Shown here: one piece after another, positions 21,680 through 34,402 of the stretch
Layout: each line of letters starts with the position of its first letter
How positions within the stretch are numbered: the first letter of the stretch is position 1
The notes under the pieces: generated by a model
What the model was told of the DNA's origin: nothing
What the model saw: the letters and a program-made list of their open reading frames with translations, nothing else
Database searches by the model: none
DNA from: Mactra quadrangularis
Lineage: Eukaryota; Mollusca; Bivalvia; Venerida; Mactridae
Direction of reading: 5' to 3'
Assembly (NCBI GenBank): GCA_025267735.1
Contig: CM046308.1
Coordinates: 40,351,267-40,415,266 of the forward strand
Length of the DNA: 64,000 bases
Translations under genes and position numbers: made by a program

Positions 21680-24345
21680 ACATCTTTAGAGTTCAAAACA
21701 AAAACAAAATGTAAGTGCTTGACAAGAGATGTCAACCTACTGTGCAGTATCTAAATGCACTGTACAGTAACCAGTACCGTCTTAGGCATTGCCTAGCCAT
21801 GATGTGTCAACATGTCCGTGCAATGTATATCACTTACAAAACCTTCCACTAAAAATCAAGAAAGAATTCGTTACTAAGATATCAAATTGCGTCATAAAGA
21901 AACAGTTAATACACTTAAATGTACCAATATATTAATTATACTAGTAAAATGCAATCAAATAAGCCTAAAAGTCTATGTTATATAACTTGGCTCTAATTTA
22001 AATCTATTGAGAGAAATTTTAATAGATTAAATATTAACCTATGTTTTTTAGGTCTCAAAACAGAAACAAAATGACTTTGTAAGTGATTGACAAGACAAGT
22101 TAACGAGTACTGTCTTAGCCATTGCTGACAGGCAAAAAATATACCTCCACATTACCGAAATGAGCAACAAGAAGGCATAAGACCTACTGACCACTCCTAA
22201 AAAATGAGTGACCAGAACAATGACAGGTGCTTTCCTCGCCCGTAATTTGTCATGTGCAATGTCTTTCACATACAAAACCTTACACTTAAAAACAATTAAA
22301 TACTAAGTTAGATACTATTATCATAAAAAATTGCTACTTTAAGTGAAACAATTCATTCTTGAAAAAAAACTCTTGCTTAAAAAATATACTAAAAAAAGTT
22401 AAGAAACATACAAACATCAATACTTTATCGTACAAAAAAACCTTACATCAGTTGTAAAAAATAACTTACCAGCGAAATTTTAAAAGATTAAATATTAACC
22501 TATGTATCTTTAGTGCTCAAAACAAATATAAAATGACTTTGTAAGTGATTGACAAGACAAGTTAACGAGTACTGTCTTAGCCATTGCTGACCGGCAAACA
22601 ATATACCTCCACATTACCCAAATGAGCAACAAGAAGGCATAAGACCTACTGACCACTCCTAAAAAAATGAGTGACCAGAACAATGACAGGTGCTTTCCTC
22701 GCCCGTAATTTGTCATGTGCAATGTCTTTCACATACAAAACCTTACACTTAAAACAATTAAATACTAAGTTAGATACTAACTTAAATCATAAAAATAATT
22801 ACTACTTTAAGTGTAACAATTTATTCTTGAAAAAAAAACTTGCTTAAAAAAATACTCAAAAAAGTTAAGAAACATACAGACATCAATACTTTATTGTACA
22901 AAAAAATACCTTCCATCAGTTGTAAGAAATAACTTACCAGCGAAATTTTAATAGATTAAATATTAACCTATGTATCTTTAGTGCTCAAAACAAAAATAAA
23001 ATGACTTTGTAAGTGATTGACAAGACAAGTTAACGAGTACTGTCTTAGCCATTGCTGACCGGCAAACAATATACCTCCACATTACCCAAATGAGCAACAA
23101 GAAGGCATAAGACCTACTGACCACTCCTAAAAAAATGAGTGACCAGAACAATGACAGGTGCTTTCCTCGCCCGTAATTTGTCATGTGCAATGTCTTTCAC
23201 ATACAAAACCTTACACTTAAAACAATTAAATACTAAGTTAGATACTAACTTTTATCATAAAAATAATTACTACTTTAAGTGTAACAATTTATTCTTGAAA
23301 AAAAACTTGCTTAAAAAATATACTAAAAAAATCTAAGAAACATACAGACATCAATACTTTATCGTACAAAAAAAACCTTACATCAGTTGTAAGAAATAAC
23401 TTACCAGCGAAATTTTAATAAATTAACCTATGTATCTTTAGTGCTCAAAACAAAAATAAAATGACTTTGTAAGTGATTGACAAGACAAGTTAACGAGTAC
23501 TGTCTTAGCCATTGCTGACCGGCAAACAATATACCTCCACATTACCCAAATGAGCAACAAGAAGGCATAAGACCTACTGACCACTCCTAAAAAAATGAGT
23601 GACCAGAACAATGACAGGTGCTTTCCTCGCCCGTAATTTGTCATGTGCAATGTCTTTCACATACAAAACCTTACACTTAAAACAATTAAATACTAAGTTA
23701 GATACTAACTTTAATCATAAAAATAATTACTACTTTAAGTGTAACAATTTATTCTTGAAAAAAAACTTGCTTAAAAAATATACTAAAAAAATCTAAGAAA
23801 CATACAGACATCAATACTTTATCGTACAAAAAAAACCTTACATCAGTTGTAAGAAATAACTTACCAGCGAAATTTTAATAAATTAACCTATGTATCTTTA
23901 GTGCTCAAAACAAAAATAAAATGACTTTGTAAGTGATTGACAAGACAAGTTAACGAGTACTGTCTTAGCCATTGCTGACCGGCAAACAATATACCTCCAC
24001 ATTACCCAAATGAGCAACAAGAAGGCATAAGACCTACTGACCACTCCTAAAAAAATGAGTGACCAGAACAATGACAGGTGCTTTCCTCGCCCGTAATTTG
24101 TCATGTGCAATGTCTTTCACATACAAAACCTAACACTTATAAAAAAAATTAAATACTAAGTTAGATACTAACTTTTATCATAAAAATAATTGCTACTTTA
24201 AGTGAAACAATTTATTCTTGAAAAAAACTCTTGCTTAAAAAATATACTAAAAAAAATTAAGAAACATAAAGACATCAATACTTAATCGTACAAAAATACC
24301 TTACATCAGTTGTAAGAAATAACTTACCAGCAAAAATCTTAAGAT
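21680..24345. repeat. 460-bp tandem satellite, five full units plus a diverged start
   Basis: Units start near 22030, 22498, 22966, 23426 and 23886 (spacing about 460-468). Each holds gagtactgtcttagccattg, gcaacaagaaggcataagac, cctcgcccgtaatttgtcat and a cttaccagcgaaatttta end. Units 3-5 are nearly identical. Bases 21680-21900 are a diverged partial unit. A 70-codon minus-strand ORF recurs in each unit, but it follows from sequence identity, not from evidence of coding. Confidence 0.95.
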
Positions 24346-25135
24346 AAAAAAATAACCTACAAGCAAAATTTGAAGTTAAAAATGAAAAAGTCAAAATTTT
24401 AACTTTATATAGAAAATAAACATGCAAATACATCACAGACTCCATATATTTCAATCAATTTTCATTTGAACAAAGCCTACTGTCCATCGCATGAAAAAAA
24501 AACTTTCGTAAAACATTTTAAATAAATAACCAAAATCAAATGCAAAAAGCTAACCTACGAGCAAAATTCTAAGATTGATAAAATAAACTACCAGAAAAAA
24601 ATTGTTTAATAGGGAATAAAAGTAAAATAAAGAAAAAACATGCGAACACATCATGAACTCCATAAATATTAATTGGAGAGGTAAGACTCAGTGACCAAGT
24701 GATATCGACCATCTCCATTTGTGAAATTGTGATAATTAAAGTCTTCTATCGTTAGACTAACACCCCAGGTATAATATTTGCTGAAACCATATGAAATGCA
24801 AATTGCTTTCCATGCATTGAATGTTTACAGTAGACTTACCAATGACAAGATAGAAAAATAGGAAAATATACAAAGAAAAAAGTAAGAATGGGTATGTGTA
24901 TTTGAAAGATTTAATGTGTAGTGCACACTACAACATGCATTTCTATATTAATAATAGGTTTGTGTATACTAAAGCATGAAAAGATAGAAAAAGATTCAAA
25001 GAAACAGAAAGAGATGGTACATTTTAAGACAGATTGAATGTGCATATCATCACATGAACTGCATATCACCACGATGCAATATTACAATATACATGTACGT
25101 CCAAGGTTTGTCAAGACTTGAGTATTGTTTTTGTT
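24346..25135. other. AT-rich spacer between two satellites
   Basis: Short echoes of the 460-bp unit (agcaaaattt / aacctac) occur until about 24600. Otherwise nothing is recognised. Confidence 0.6.
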
Positions 25136-26590
25136 ACATTTAGGGTATAATGTGTCATACAGCAACAAATATAGAAGTGATTTTACCATGTGTTATTTTC
25201 AGTTATATAAGTTATATAAGGCACACACAATCAGAATGATTTTATCATGATTTATTTTCATGTATAAAATGCATACACAATGGAAATATGTCATACAGTG
25301 ACAAAGAAAGAAGCAATTTTATCATGTATTATTTCCAGTTTCCTGGTATATAATTCATACACAATGAAAATGTGTCATACAGCAACAAAGAAAGAAGCAA
25401 TTTTATCAAGTGTTATTTTCAGTTATATCATGCATACACAATGGAAATGTGTCATACAGCGACAAAGAATGAAGCAATTTTATCATGAGTTATTTTCAGT
25501 TATTTAATGCATACATAATGAATATGTGTCATACAGCGACAAAGAAAGAAGCAATTTTATCATGTGTTATTTTCAGTTATATAATGCATACACAATGGAA
25601 ATGTGTCATACAGCTACAAAGAAAGAATCAATTTTATCATGTGTTATTTACAGTTATATAATGCATACACAATGAAAATGTGTCATACAGCGACAAAGAA
25701 AGAATCAATTTTATCATGTGCTATTTTCAGTTATATAATGCATACACAATGAAAATGTGTCATACAGCGACAAAAAAGGAGCAATTTTATCATGTGTTAT
25801 TTTCAGTTATATAATGTATACACAATGAAAATGTGGCATACAGAGACAAAGAAAGAAGCAATTTTCCATGCATCATACAATGCACACACAATATAAATAG
25901 GCCATACAGCAACAAAGAAAGAAGTGATTCTACCTTGTGTTTTTTATTTCAGTTGTAAAATGCATGCACAATAAAAATGTGTCATACAGCGACAAAGAAA
26001 GAAGTGATTTTATCATGTGGTTTTTTTCAGTTATATAATGCATGCACAATAAAATGTGTCATACAGCGACAAAGAAAGAAGCAATTTTTCCATACATTAT
26101 TTTTCAGTTATAAAATGCATACACAATAAAAATGTGTCATACAGCGACAAAGAAAGAAATAATTCTACCATGTGTTATTTTCAGTTGTATAATACAAGCA
26201 CAATAAAAAATGTGTCATACAGCGACAAAGAAAGAAGTAATTCTACCATGTATTGTTTTCAGTTATGAAATGCATACACAATAAAAATGTGTCATACAGC
26301 GACAAAGAAAGAAGCAATTTTCCATACATTATTTTTCAGTTATATAATGCATGCACAATAAAAATGTGTCATACAGCGACAAAGAAAGAAGACATTTTCC
26401 ATACATTATTTTTCAGTTATATAATGCATACACAATAAAAATATGTCATACAGCGACAAAGAAAGAAGCGATTTTCCATACATTATTTTTCAGTTATATA
26501 ATGCATACACAATATAAATGTGTCATATGGTGACAAAGAAAGAAGTGATTTTACCAAGTGTTTTTTTTTTTCAGTTGTAAAATGCTTACA
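25136..26590. repeat. 77-bp tandem satellite, about 18 units
   Basis: Consensus: atgtgtcatacagcgacaaa gaaagaagcaattttatcat gtgttattttcagttatata atgcatacacaata. Units recur near 25150, 25288, 25375, then every 75-80 bases to 26523. ORFs running through it are artefacts. Confidence 0.95.
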
Positions 26591-26592
26591 CA

Positions 26593-27212
26593 ACAAGAGT
26601 ACCGCTAGTAGGAGCATTACATGCCTGATAGTTTTTTTTTGGTTAAGATGATGCATTTGTAAGACATGAGAATATTCATATATACTGTGGGCCAAATGGA
26701 ACTTAAGTTATGCTCTGAAAACTGTTTTCAGTTTTAAGGTAATAGTGACCTTGACCTTTGACCTTGAAACCCCAAAATCAATAGGGGTCTTTTACCGGAT
26801 ACAGGGGCGGCGAAATCAAACGTCCATAAGTTGGTTAAGATGAAGCATTTGTAAGACATGAGAATATTTGATATGAATATCATCTTATGATAATTGTTGA
26901 AAACTAAGTAGAGAAAAAAGATACCATGGACAATTCTCCCTTGAAAATTGAATACTGTGGGCCAAATGAAACGTAAATTTGTATTATAGAATGCTAACAC
27001 AGATATTATGCGTCGGATAGTGACAGTGACTTTGACCTTGTGACCCCAAAATCAGCAGGGGTCTTCTACCCGAGATGGACAATCATCCTATGAAGTTTGA
27101 ATATTGTGGGTCAAATGGAACTTCAGTTATGCTCCAGAAACCAAATTGCTAACGGACGGACGGACGCCAGGGGGTATAACACAATATGTCCAAAAATCTT
27201 TCGGGCATATAA
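26593..27212 (-). repeat. 'gggcatat' repeat element
   Basis: Begins caagagtaccgctagtagg; ends gccagggggtataacacaat and tcgggcatataa, with two internal copies of a unit holding gaccttgacctttgacctt and gtgggccaaatggaac. Inverse counterpart of 56069-56345. Confidence 0.75.
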
Positions 27213-27318
27213 TTATGAAAATGAAGCTTAAAATAAAACACTTACTCACTCTGTTTTACAATCAAGCTTCAAAAGAGTTATAAAATAATTATTTGAAAAA
27301 ATAATAAAATAACTGCAC

Positions 27319-27398
27319 TTATCTTTTTTTTTCTGATGACCATAAATTTCTTGTTCATAATCATCTAAAACAATCATCCACACAGTTATATTGTATAT
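27319..27398 (-). CDS. Candidate internal exon, minus strand, unrecognised
   Basis: Good acceptor (gatttatcatttcag), 80 bp, donor gataa|gtgcag. The frame reads IYNITVWMIVLDDYEQEIYG followed by HQKKKD: an acidic and aromatic-rich peptide that looks coding. The frame stays open beyond the donor for 24 codons, so the splice donor is not proven. It is the most protein-like of the minus-strand candidates between 15.9 and 27.4 kb. Confidence 0.35.
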
Positions 27399-28040
27399 CT
27401 GAAATGATAAATCAAACTTGAAAGAACAGACTGGGTAATGATAATGAAATTGTAAAAGGCTGATCATGGCCCAACTCTTTTTTAACAAAAAACAACACAA
27501 AAACACATAAGAGCAGTCAAAGGACAATGCAGTCAACTTTGTGAGTGTTTTGTACGTGGCAAGGCCTATCTTTAAGCTTAAGTGCTTTCAGGACTAAGTT
27601 TTTCAAAGGCAATAAATCAGTCAAAAAGTTATCAAATTCATATTTGTAAAATAAGAAAGGGGTAAAACTTCAAAAACAAACATTATAGTAACAAATACTA
27701 CATTGAGATGTGGTATGAATGAATAAGCAAACTAACTTCTGCGATATTAACTTCAAATAAAACAAGTTTATACATTAAATATTACAGCATAAAAGGGCAT
27801 AACTCAAAAAATAATCCATGAAGAGTTCTATCCCTTAAAATTTGTGTGGATGTGGTACCAATGAATAAGCGTACCACCATACAGTTACGTACCTTGATTA
27901 GCACAAAAAATATTTCAGTTTAAACATTTTAACTTTAATTAGTTAGAAGTTAAAAAAGAGGCACAACTGCAAAAATAATTCTTCCACAGTTACATCCTTT
28001 GTATGCCGCATAGATATAGTACTGACAATATACAGATATT
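27399..28040. other. No gene seen beyond repeats
   Basis: Loose direct repeats of aagggcataactcaaaaa/aaaaaataattcttccacag type between 27650 and 28030; otherwise AT-rich. Confidence 0.5.
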
Positions 28041-28193
28041 TCATATGTGATTTGGGAACAGTTAAACTGTTGGCCCGAGGTGGAGGGAATAGTGTTTTGA
28101 TCTGTTTCCCGAGGCCGTAGGCCGAGGGAAACAGTTTAAAGCACTATTCCTGACATTGAGGGACAACCGTTTGACTGTTCCCATATCACATAT
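28041..28193. mobile_element. Long palindromic element
   Basis: catatgtgatttgggaacag pairs with ctgttcccatatcacatata, and the arms continue almost to the centre gaggccgtaggccgagg. About 153 bp overall. Confidence 0.8.
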
Positions 28194-28569
28194 AAAATAA
28201 CTGTGTTATTACCTGATCAATTACTATTTTAACAGTACTTGACATATTTAAAGCCTCTGGTAAAGTCTAAAATCCCATAGCAGTTACTTCCCTTTATACA
28301 AGTACAGTAACAGTTCGTGACGTAAGAGCACGCGCAGGAAACAGTCAAAACTATTGACCGGTCAACAGTTCACTCAGAAAACAGTTAAAAATATTGAATT
28401 ACACTTGTATAAGCATTCAGGTAATAATAAGTTTATGCCCTTTCACAGTATGGTTGATATAGTCCATTGAATAAGTATACTAACTTCCAATAAAATATCT
28501 ACAATAGTGTTGAAGATATAAAGCTTTAAAAAAGGTCTCATTTTCTTCAAATAGTCAAACTAAAAATTT

Positions 28570-28869
28570 TTTATCTATTTTATTTTTATTGGATTTAATG
28601 CCGTGTCAACACAATTTAGGTCATTTTACGTCATCCAGCGCACCTAACCTAGCTTTCCTGGACCCTTGTCAATAACCAGTACTCAACTACGCTTCCACAA
28701 GGCCGGAAACTTCCCCATATTATTATATAATTAGTGGAGGAAAATTTACATTACTGTCAAATTTTCTTGTAAGGGTATAACCTCCCAGGTGGGATTCAAA
28801 CCTGCACCCCCTTTGAGGCACAAGAATCGGAATCCCGGCGTGCTACCAACTGCACTATCGATCTGGGTT
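28570..28869 (-). mobile_element. SINE-A copy
   Basis: Diverged minus-strand copy with all parts (tail ttggatttaatgccgtgtca, B-box gggattcaaacctgcacc). Confidence 0.85.
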
Positions 28870-29313
28870 AAACTAAAAGGGTTTTGGGTTTTTATAGGAT
28901 AGTGTGGTTTTTACAGGTTTGTTCTGTAAATCGTGCTTCTCTAATTGCCAATTGATGATAATTTTATTGTTTTCTACAGCCTACTTTTAAAACGTAATTA
29001 AACTGAGGAAGCCAGGCCCCTTCCCCATATACTGAAAACTGTCCTGATGTAGAACTTTTCAACAATTAGATTTTAACACTAGTTATAGTAAGCATCTATC
29101 ACAGACAAATGGATGGCCCTACGCTACAGTGAACTAAGCCACAAATGTATGATTTTGAGAAAATGGCATTTAAAGAGTTTGCATGTTCCCAAGAGTTAAT
29201 TCAAATTTCAATATAACGAAATTGTATACATAGTCTAGAACACATTTAAAGCAATGAAAACAAATAGAGTTAATGAAGAATTCAATTTTAACTTTTTTTA
29301 AAACTCAGCTTTT

Positions 29314-29386
29314 GTGGGGTAGTTCACTATTGCGTGGCTTTGTTTTGTATGTAGAGAGAAATCATGTTAAAGTGAACTATCCCCAC
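29314..29386. repeat. Short hairpin MITE
   Basis: gtggggtagttcactattg pairs with taaagtgaactatccccac. Same terminal motif as 5846-6202. Confidence 0.6.
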
Positions 29387-29553
29387 TGATGATTGTTTTT
29401 AAAAGAATGAAGCACAATTAATGCTAAAAATCATTTCAAAACACACTTTTATTTTAAACTTGATGTTTATGTACATTTACATGGTCTCAATGTCTTACTC
29501 ATTTTAATTTTGTACAAACATTAAAATGTATTATGAAATGCTTAAAAAGTGTT

Positions 29554-30692
29554 TATATATGTTACAGGCAATTTGTAAATTTAGGCAATTTGTAAAATGC
29601 CTGAATTTTTTGGCATTTTCTAAATAGCCTGGAATCTTTAAGCATTTTGTAAAATGTCTAAAATTCTTTGGCATTTTACAAAATGCCTATAAAATTAGCT
29701 CAATATTTTACAAATTGCCAAAATAGTAAATATAGTGTATGGTCTGAAATTTTTGGATTCCAATCCTTGTTTGATTAAGGTGATTTGTTCCTTTGTTTAC
29801 ATAAAAATGTCTTTTGGACTCTGGACCACTTTCAGCAGCAAATGACATAGTAACCCAAAGGCAAAGAAACCTTCAAATAAGAAGGTTAACAAACACAATG
29901 ATGTACTTTTGCTGTCACATTTTCAGTTCATTTTGACTCCATCAGCTACAAAATTTTAGACTTGACAAAATGTATGGTCATTTCGTAGCAATTTGACTCT
30001 GTGTATTGCATCTGATATAAATCACAGAAATAATTCATACCAAATGTATACGATTCATTATACAAAGAGCCAATGTCTGCATTTTTGGTCAAATGACGAC
30101 AGATTCAAATGCTAAATAAGTGATAAAGTTTCATAAAGAAGTACGGGTAATGACAAATTCATTTTGTGCATCAACAGTGCACAATACATTATATGAGCTC
30201 TATGGAATGCCAAAATGTTGTTGTTGTTGTATGTGGCAAGTTGTACAAATTGTATCTGTTCTTCAACTAATTCTCAACATACAAATGTATTAAATATGAC
30301 ACAGTTTGCCATGATCAATGTCATTTATACATGTAAGACATCAACAGACCTGTTAAATTATCAGTTTTTGATAGCAATACAGGATGTGTGGTTTTCTCCA
30401 ATTATCATGTATGACTTGATTGACATTATTTTCCATACTAGGAATTATAATTTCAATCTAATAATGTTTTGCAATCATTATTTACAAAGCTTTACATTTA
30501 AACTAATGTATTTTTTACCCGAAATTTCAGGCAATTTGTAAAAAACGTTCTTAAATTTCAGACATTTTGTGAAATGGCTAGATTTTTTAGGCATTTTATA
30601 AATTGCCTGACACGTTCAGGCCATTTATAAAATGCCTAAATTTTTAGGCATTTTAAAAATTGCCTAAATTTACAAATTGCCTATAACATATA
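29554..30692. mobile_element. Foldback element with subrepeat-built arms
   Basis: Left tatatgttacaggcaatttg and right (read inward) tatatgttataggcaatttg. Both arms, about 150 bp each, are strings of aggcattttacaaaatgcct-type palindromes. The 800-bp core is AT-rich; its one ORF (30215-30541, +) has no family resemblance. Confidence 0.8.
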
Positions 30693-31051
30693 CATTACAT
30701 CAATATGTGTCAAATCAAACTTCCCACACCAAAATAACTGATTCTGATAATTGAACAAAATAACGCCTAAAAAATGTTAGTCACTGTCTAACGAGACAGA
30801 GTCATAATAACATCCAATATGGCATTTTGTTACACATATCTGTTTGATGGCTGCAAATGAAACCATCATATATTTTTATAAGGAACATAAAATCGTCACC
30901 AAAATTAATATTTTTTAACTCGTCAAAGAATTCAAACCGTGCAGACTACCACTGGGTGAAAACTTGAAAACACAAAGACAAGTACTGCTTAATAAACATG
31001 ATAAAAGTTCCTCACATTCCATTGGGCTCAAGTAAACAGTCCTTTCAATAT

Positions 31052-31439
31052 TCAGCTCCAAAAGCCCTTGTAAAAACTGTGGTAGAAGTATATAGGATTT
31101 TTGTTGTGGATCCTCAGATAGGGGACAAATTTAATAATTAAAATGTTTAATCTGGCATGTCCCTGTAGACTTTCTAATTCCTTGAAGTCAAGAAAGCCAC
31201 ACCCACTTATGTTTAATACCTTCAGATTATTTAGATTCTTAACAAAGTACAATGAACACTGTCTCTAACAAAATATTGTTTTGAAGATTCAATTTTGTAA
31301 GATTTTGACATTTTGAAATGTTATTGTTAAATTGAGTAAGTTCGCATTTATCAAATGTACCTGGGTGATTTCTATACACCAATTTCTTTAAACCATTGCT
31401 GTGTCTTGTAAGGACCATATCAGAGAACTTGTCGAGGCT
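31052..31439 (-). pseudogene. Leucine-rich-repeat coding fragment with a one-base frameshift
   Basis: Minus strand. The first part (31439 to 31239) reads SLDKFSDMVLTRHSNGLKKL then a stretch ending QNLTKLNLQNNILLETV. Shortly after, the frame shifts by one base within gtgttcattg (near 31252-31262). The second part (31252 to a stop at 31052) continues YFVKNLNNLKVLNISGCG and FKELESLQGHARLNILII. Lx(x)LxLxx(N/C) spacing over both parts is typical of F-box-type LRR proteins. One extra T would explain the break, so this is either a young pseudogene or an assembly error in a live exon. An acceptor (attgccag) at the left limit keeps phase with the F-box-like exon. Confidence 0.5.
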
Positions 31440-31651
31440 CTGGCAATATTTGTTTCTAAGAAAATTTCCTTAAAATTTCATATTTTAATCATGACAACAA
31501 TGTGAGATCATTCTTCATATGAAATAACTAAACGCATTGACTTCGATAAAAATAAATTTGTTCGAAGTTTTACAGGCGCTTTTCCTTCCGTTTTTCTTTA
31601 GAAACTACAGGCGAAACTGACGTTATGACGCTGCTTTATAACATGCACATA

Positions 31652-32016
31652 TACACTGCCCTCCAAAAGTTTCTTCACAAATTCATAATTTATATTGTAC
31701 CAAATAGAATTTCAAAATGTTGTAAAAACTTTACTGTTACGTGATTTTCAATTGAGTTTTTTCTAATCAGAAAATTTGTCTTATGGATATCTCAAACTTG
31801 ATAACGGTTCACTGAGATACATTGACCATAGTTTTGGAGGCTGATAGATAACTTAGGCTGCAACTCAAAAAATAGAATGTATCAATAGAAATTCCATTTC
31901 CATAGCATGAATAATGGATGAAACCAACAATGATATGATAATACTTCAAACTAGAACTGAAAAATTGTAGCAATTTAATTAATTGTACTGTGAAGAAACT
32001 TTTGGAGGGAAGTGTA
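31652..32016. mobile_element. Tc1/mariner-type MITE
   Basis: TACACTGCCCTCCAAAAGTT ... and the inverse at the right end (gaagaaacttttggaggga agtgta), TA at both limits; 365 bp, no transposase. Confidence 0.85.
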
Positions 32017-32204
32017 TAAAAATATGTATTGGTTATATAACATGGAAAACAGACCATGTCTTTGAACTTGAATTACATGTACATGTAATTAAAATACCAA
32101 ATGTATAGAACTAATTGGAAATTTGATAGATTTTATAGATATTTAACTGAAATGCTATAAATACCGAACGACAATAATGCATTTAATTGTTAAAACTAAG
32201 ATCT

Positions 32205-32445
32205 TTGGGGTTAGTTCACTTTTGCATAATCACTGGAATGTACTAACCAGCTTAGTTCACTATAGCGTGAAATAGGCTATATTAAATATAGGTGTGGGTT
32301 AGTACACCCTATAAATAACTTTTGATCTAAGAATGCTATCTGAAGTCTACTAGACCAAATGAAAGCTCATGGTTTGAAGAACACAAAGGGACAGATAACT
32401 CAATTTTGACCAACTTGTGGGTTAGTTCACTTTAGCGTAGGACCA
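32205..32445. repeat. Repeats of 'ggttagttcacttta'
   Basis: Two direct copies at the borders and a third (agcttagttcactatagcgt) inside; related to 5846-6202. Rest of 32017-33010 is AT-rich without features. Confidence 0.45.
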
Positions 32446-33011
32446 TCCAAATAAACTAATTACTATTTTATTCTAATAAGTAAACAAATTTGAGAGGAAA
32501 GGGAGACAATTGGATTGTAATTATATGTATTACTAAAAAAGAAACCAATTTCCATAGGGAGCTGCCATTTTGAAAAACAGAGGGATTCTGACTGATATGG
32601 CGAGGAGTGGTGCAATTTGCTACTTTGTTGCAGACCGTTCTTTATTAAATCACTACGTATGGATACATAAGGCTAGCGTTGCAGAACAGGCTCAATGTAC
32701 CAAGTTTATTACTTTAACCGAATACAAGTAATGATCCAGAATTAACCAGACTGGTAACCTTGAGTCAACAATTTTTACCAAATATAAATAATTTATGCGT
32801 CAAAAGAAAGAGCAATCATTTTCAATTTAATACTCAAAATACAAAACAGAAATTTTTGTGCCGAGGATTCGAAGCAAATGATCAATGATTTATAGTGAAT
32901 CAATTCAGAATGGGACAAAGAAGGTAGAGGTTATCTAATGTGCTTCATGGTGTCAATCTAGTATTTATCTAGAAAGAGAAATTGATGAGAAGCAAGGTCT
33001 GGTTACCTTAT

Positions 33012-33245
33012 ATGTGACTGCTATAGATTACATTAGTCCCAAAGGGGTACTGGTTCGAATTCCACCTGGGGAGGTTATACCCTTCCATAAAAATTTGCCA
33101 ATATTAAATATCAATTTTCTTTCATTAACAATATGGTATATGGAGAAGTTTCCGGGCTTGTTGAAGGGTACTGGTTACAGCAAAGGGTCATAGAAAGCTA
33201 GGTTATGTGCCCTGGACACTGTAAAATAACCTAAAACATGTGAAA
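33012..33245 (+). mobile_element. SINE-A, old diverged copy
   Basis: B-box ggttcgaattccacctgggg, then ggttatacccttccataaaa and the decayed tail. Confidence 0.7.
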
Positions 33246-33724
33246 AAAGGGCTGCTGCGAGTATCCAAGTACTTAGGTATTTGCAATCCCGACCAGAAAA
33301 TTGAGTAAAAAAATATTTGTCACATCGGAAATCGTCTGATCGCGATCTATTTTTGGAAATGGTGAAAGAACATTTTCAGCTTAATTACCACTGAAAACGA
33401 GCCGCACTACTTATGAAAATTAATTTTATTTAGTTAATTTAATTCAAAATTTTAATAGATACACATTTAAGCAAAAATGTTTTCACTGAAAATGCCTGGT
33501 GATAGAAATGTTAGGGAGTTTATGGTTTTCGATACAGTAAAAGTTTAGAACTGTAATTCTTAACTTTTTTCATCATATGAGTTCCTGTATATGCTTCTCT
33601 ATTAACAGGTGATTCATGGTTCGATTGGTGAATTGAACAGATCGGAACGGATCGCCACTATCTCAATGATCCACAGTCCTAGTTATACATTTAAATAAAG
33701 TATGTAAGTAAACAGTTAACGTAC
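33246..33724. other. No gene seen
   Basis: AT-rich intergenic or intronic sequence. Confidence 0.5.
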
Positions 33725-33796
33725 CATGCAAGCCATGTCTATCACTTCTCTATCATCATTTAGATGATCTATCAGTTGTGTCACAATGTCACAAAA
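33725..33796 (-). CDS. Candidate F-box-like exon
   Basis: Minus-strand 24 codons, from a weak acceptor (aatgtgag) to a donor catg|gtacgt, phase 0. The reading FCDIVTQLIDHLNDDREV followed by IDMACM has the hydrophobic spacing of an F-box (LP-x-E-L-x-I-x-x-x-L ... A-x-V). A TAA two codons upstream fixes the exon's left limit. It is phase-compatible with the LRR exon at 31052-31439. The F-box assignment is only a pattern impression. Confidence 0.3.
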
Positions 33797-34127
33797 CTCA
33801 CATTACCACTATTGTTGCCATGGAAACAAATCTATGATTCTACTCAGGATGAAACACAATCTGCAATGACACAATATTTTGTGGTCATTTATCTGAAATA
33901 CTCTTGTTGTGAACTTTTCAAACAAATACAATTATATAATTCATAGAGGCACAGGGCCATTTCAAGAGGGGTTGTTAGTAGGGGCCCAGGTTGGGTTGAG
34001 TGGATCTAACTGCTTGAGTGTTAATCTAGCTGTAGACAACAATACAGCAATAAGATCAATTTAATTGCTGTTTCTGCTGTTACTGTTGTCACTGTTACCT
34101 ATACATTTATTATTATAGTACAACCAA

Positions 34128-34402
34128 GGTCGGTAGCACAGTAGGTAGCATGCCTGGCCTGGATTTTGAATCTAGTGTCCGAAGAGGGTACCGGTTCAAA
34201 TCACACCCCGGGATGTTAAACCCTTCCATGAAAATTTGACAATTATGTCAATTTTCTCCATTGATAAGGTATATGGAGAAGATTCCAGCCTAGTGGAAGG
34301 GTAGGTGATTGCAAGTTTTAGACAAGGGTCCAGGAAAGCTAGGTTAGGTGTGCTGGGAGCAGTAAAATGATCTAAAAAATTGTGTTGACACAGCGTTAAA
34401 TG
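34128..34402 (+). mobile_element. SINE-A copy
   Basis: Head ggtcggtagcacagtaggta gc and tail tgtgttgacacagcgttaaa. Its 3' end is where the foldback element at 34403 begins. Confidence 0.8.

Noticed and set aside
22048..24110. Repeated 70-codon minus-strand ORFs as a gene family
   Set aside because: They sit in near-identical satellite units; conservation comes from tandem homogenisation, and there is no start context or splice support.
25280..26533. ORFs with MCHTATKKEAI-like repeats
   Set aside because: Readings through the 77-bp satellite in shifting frames.
30215..30541. 108-codon + strand ORF as a transposase or gene
   Set aside because: It is the AT-rich core of a foldback element; composition is random-looking and no motif is present.
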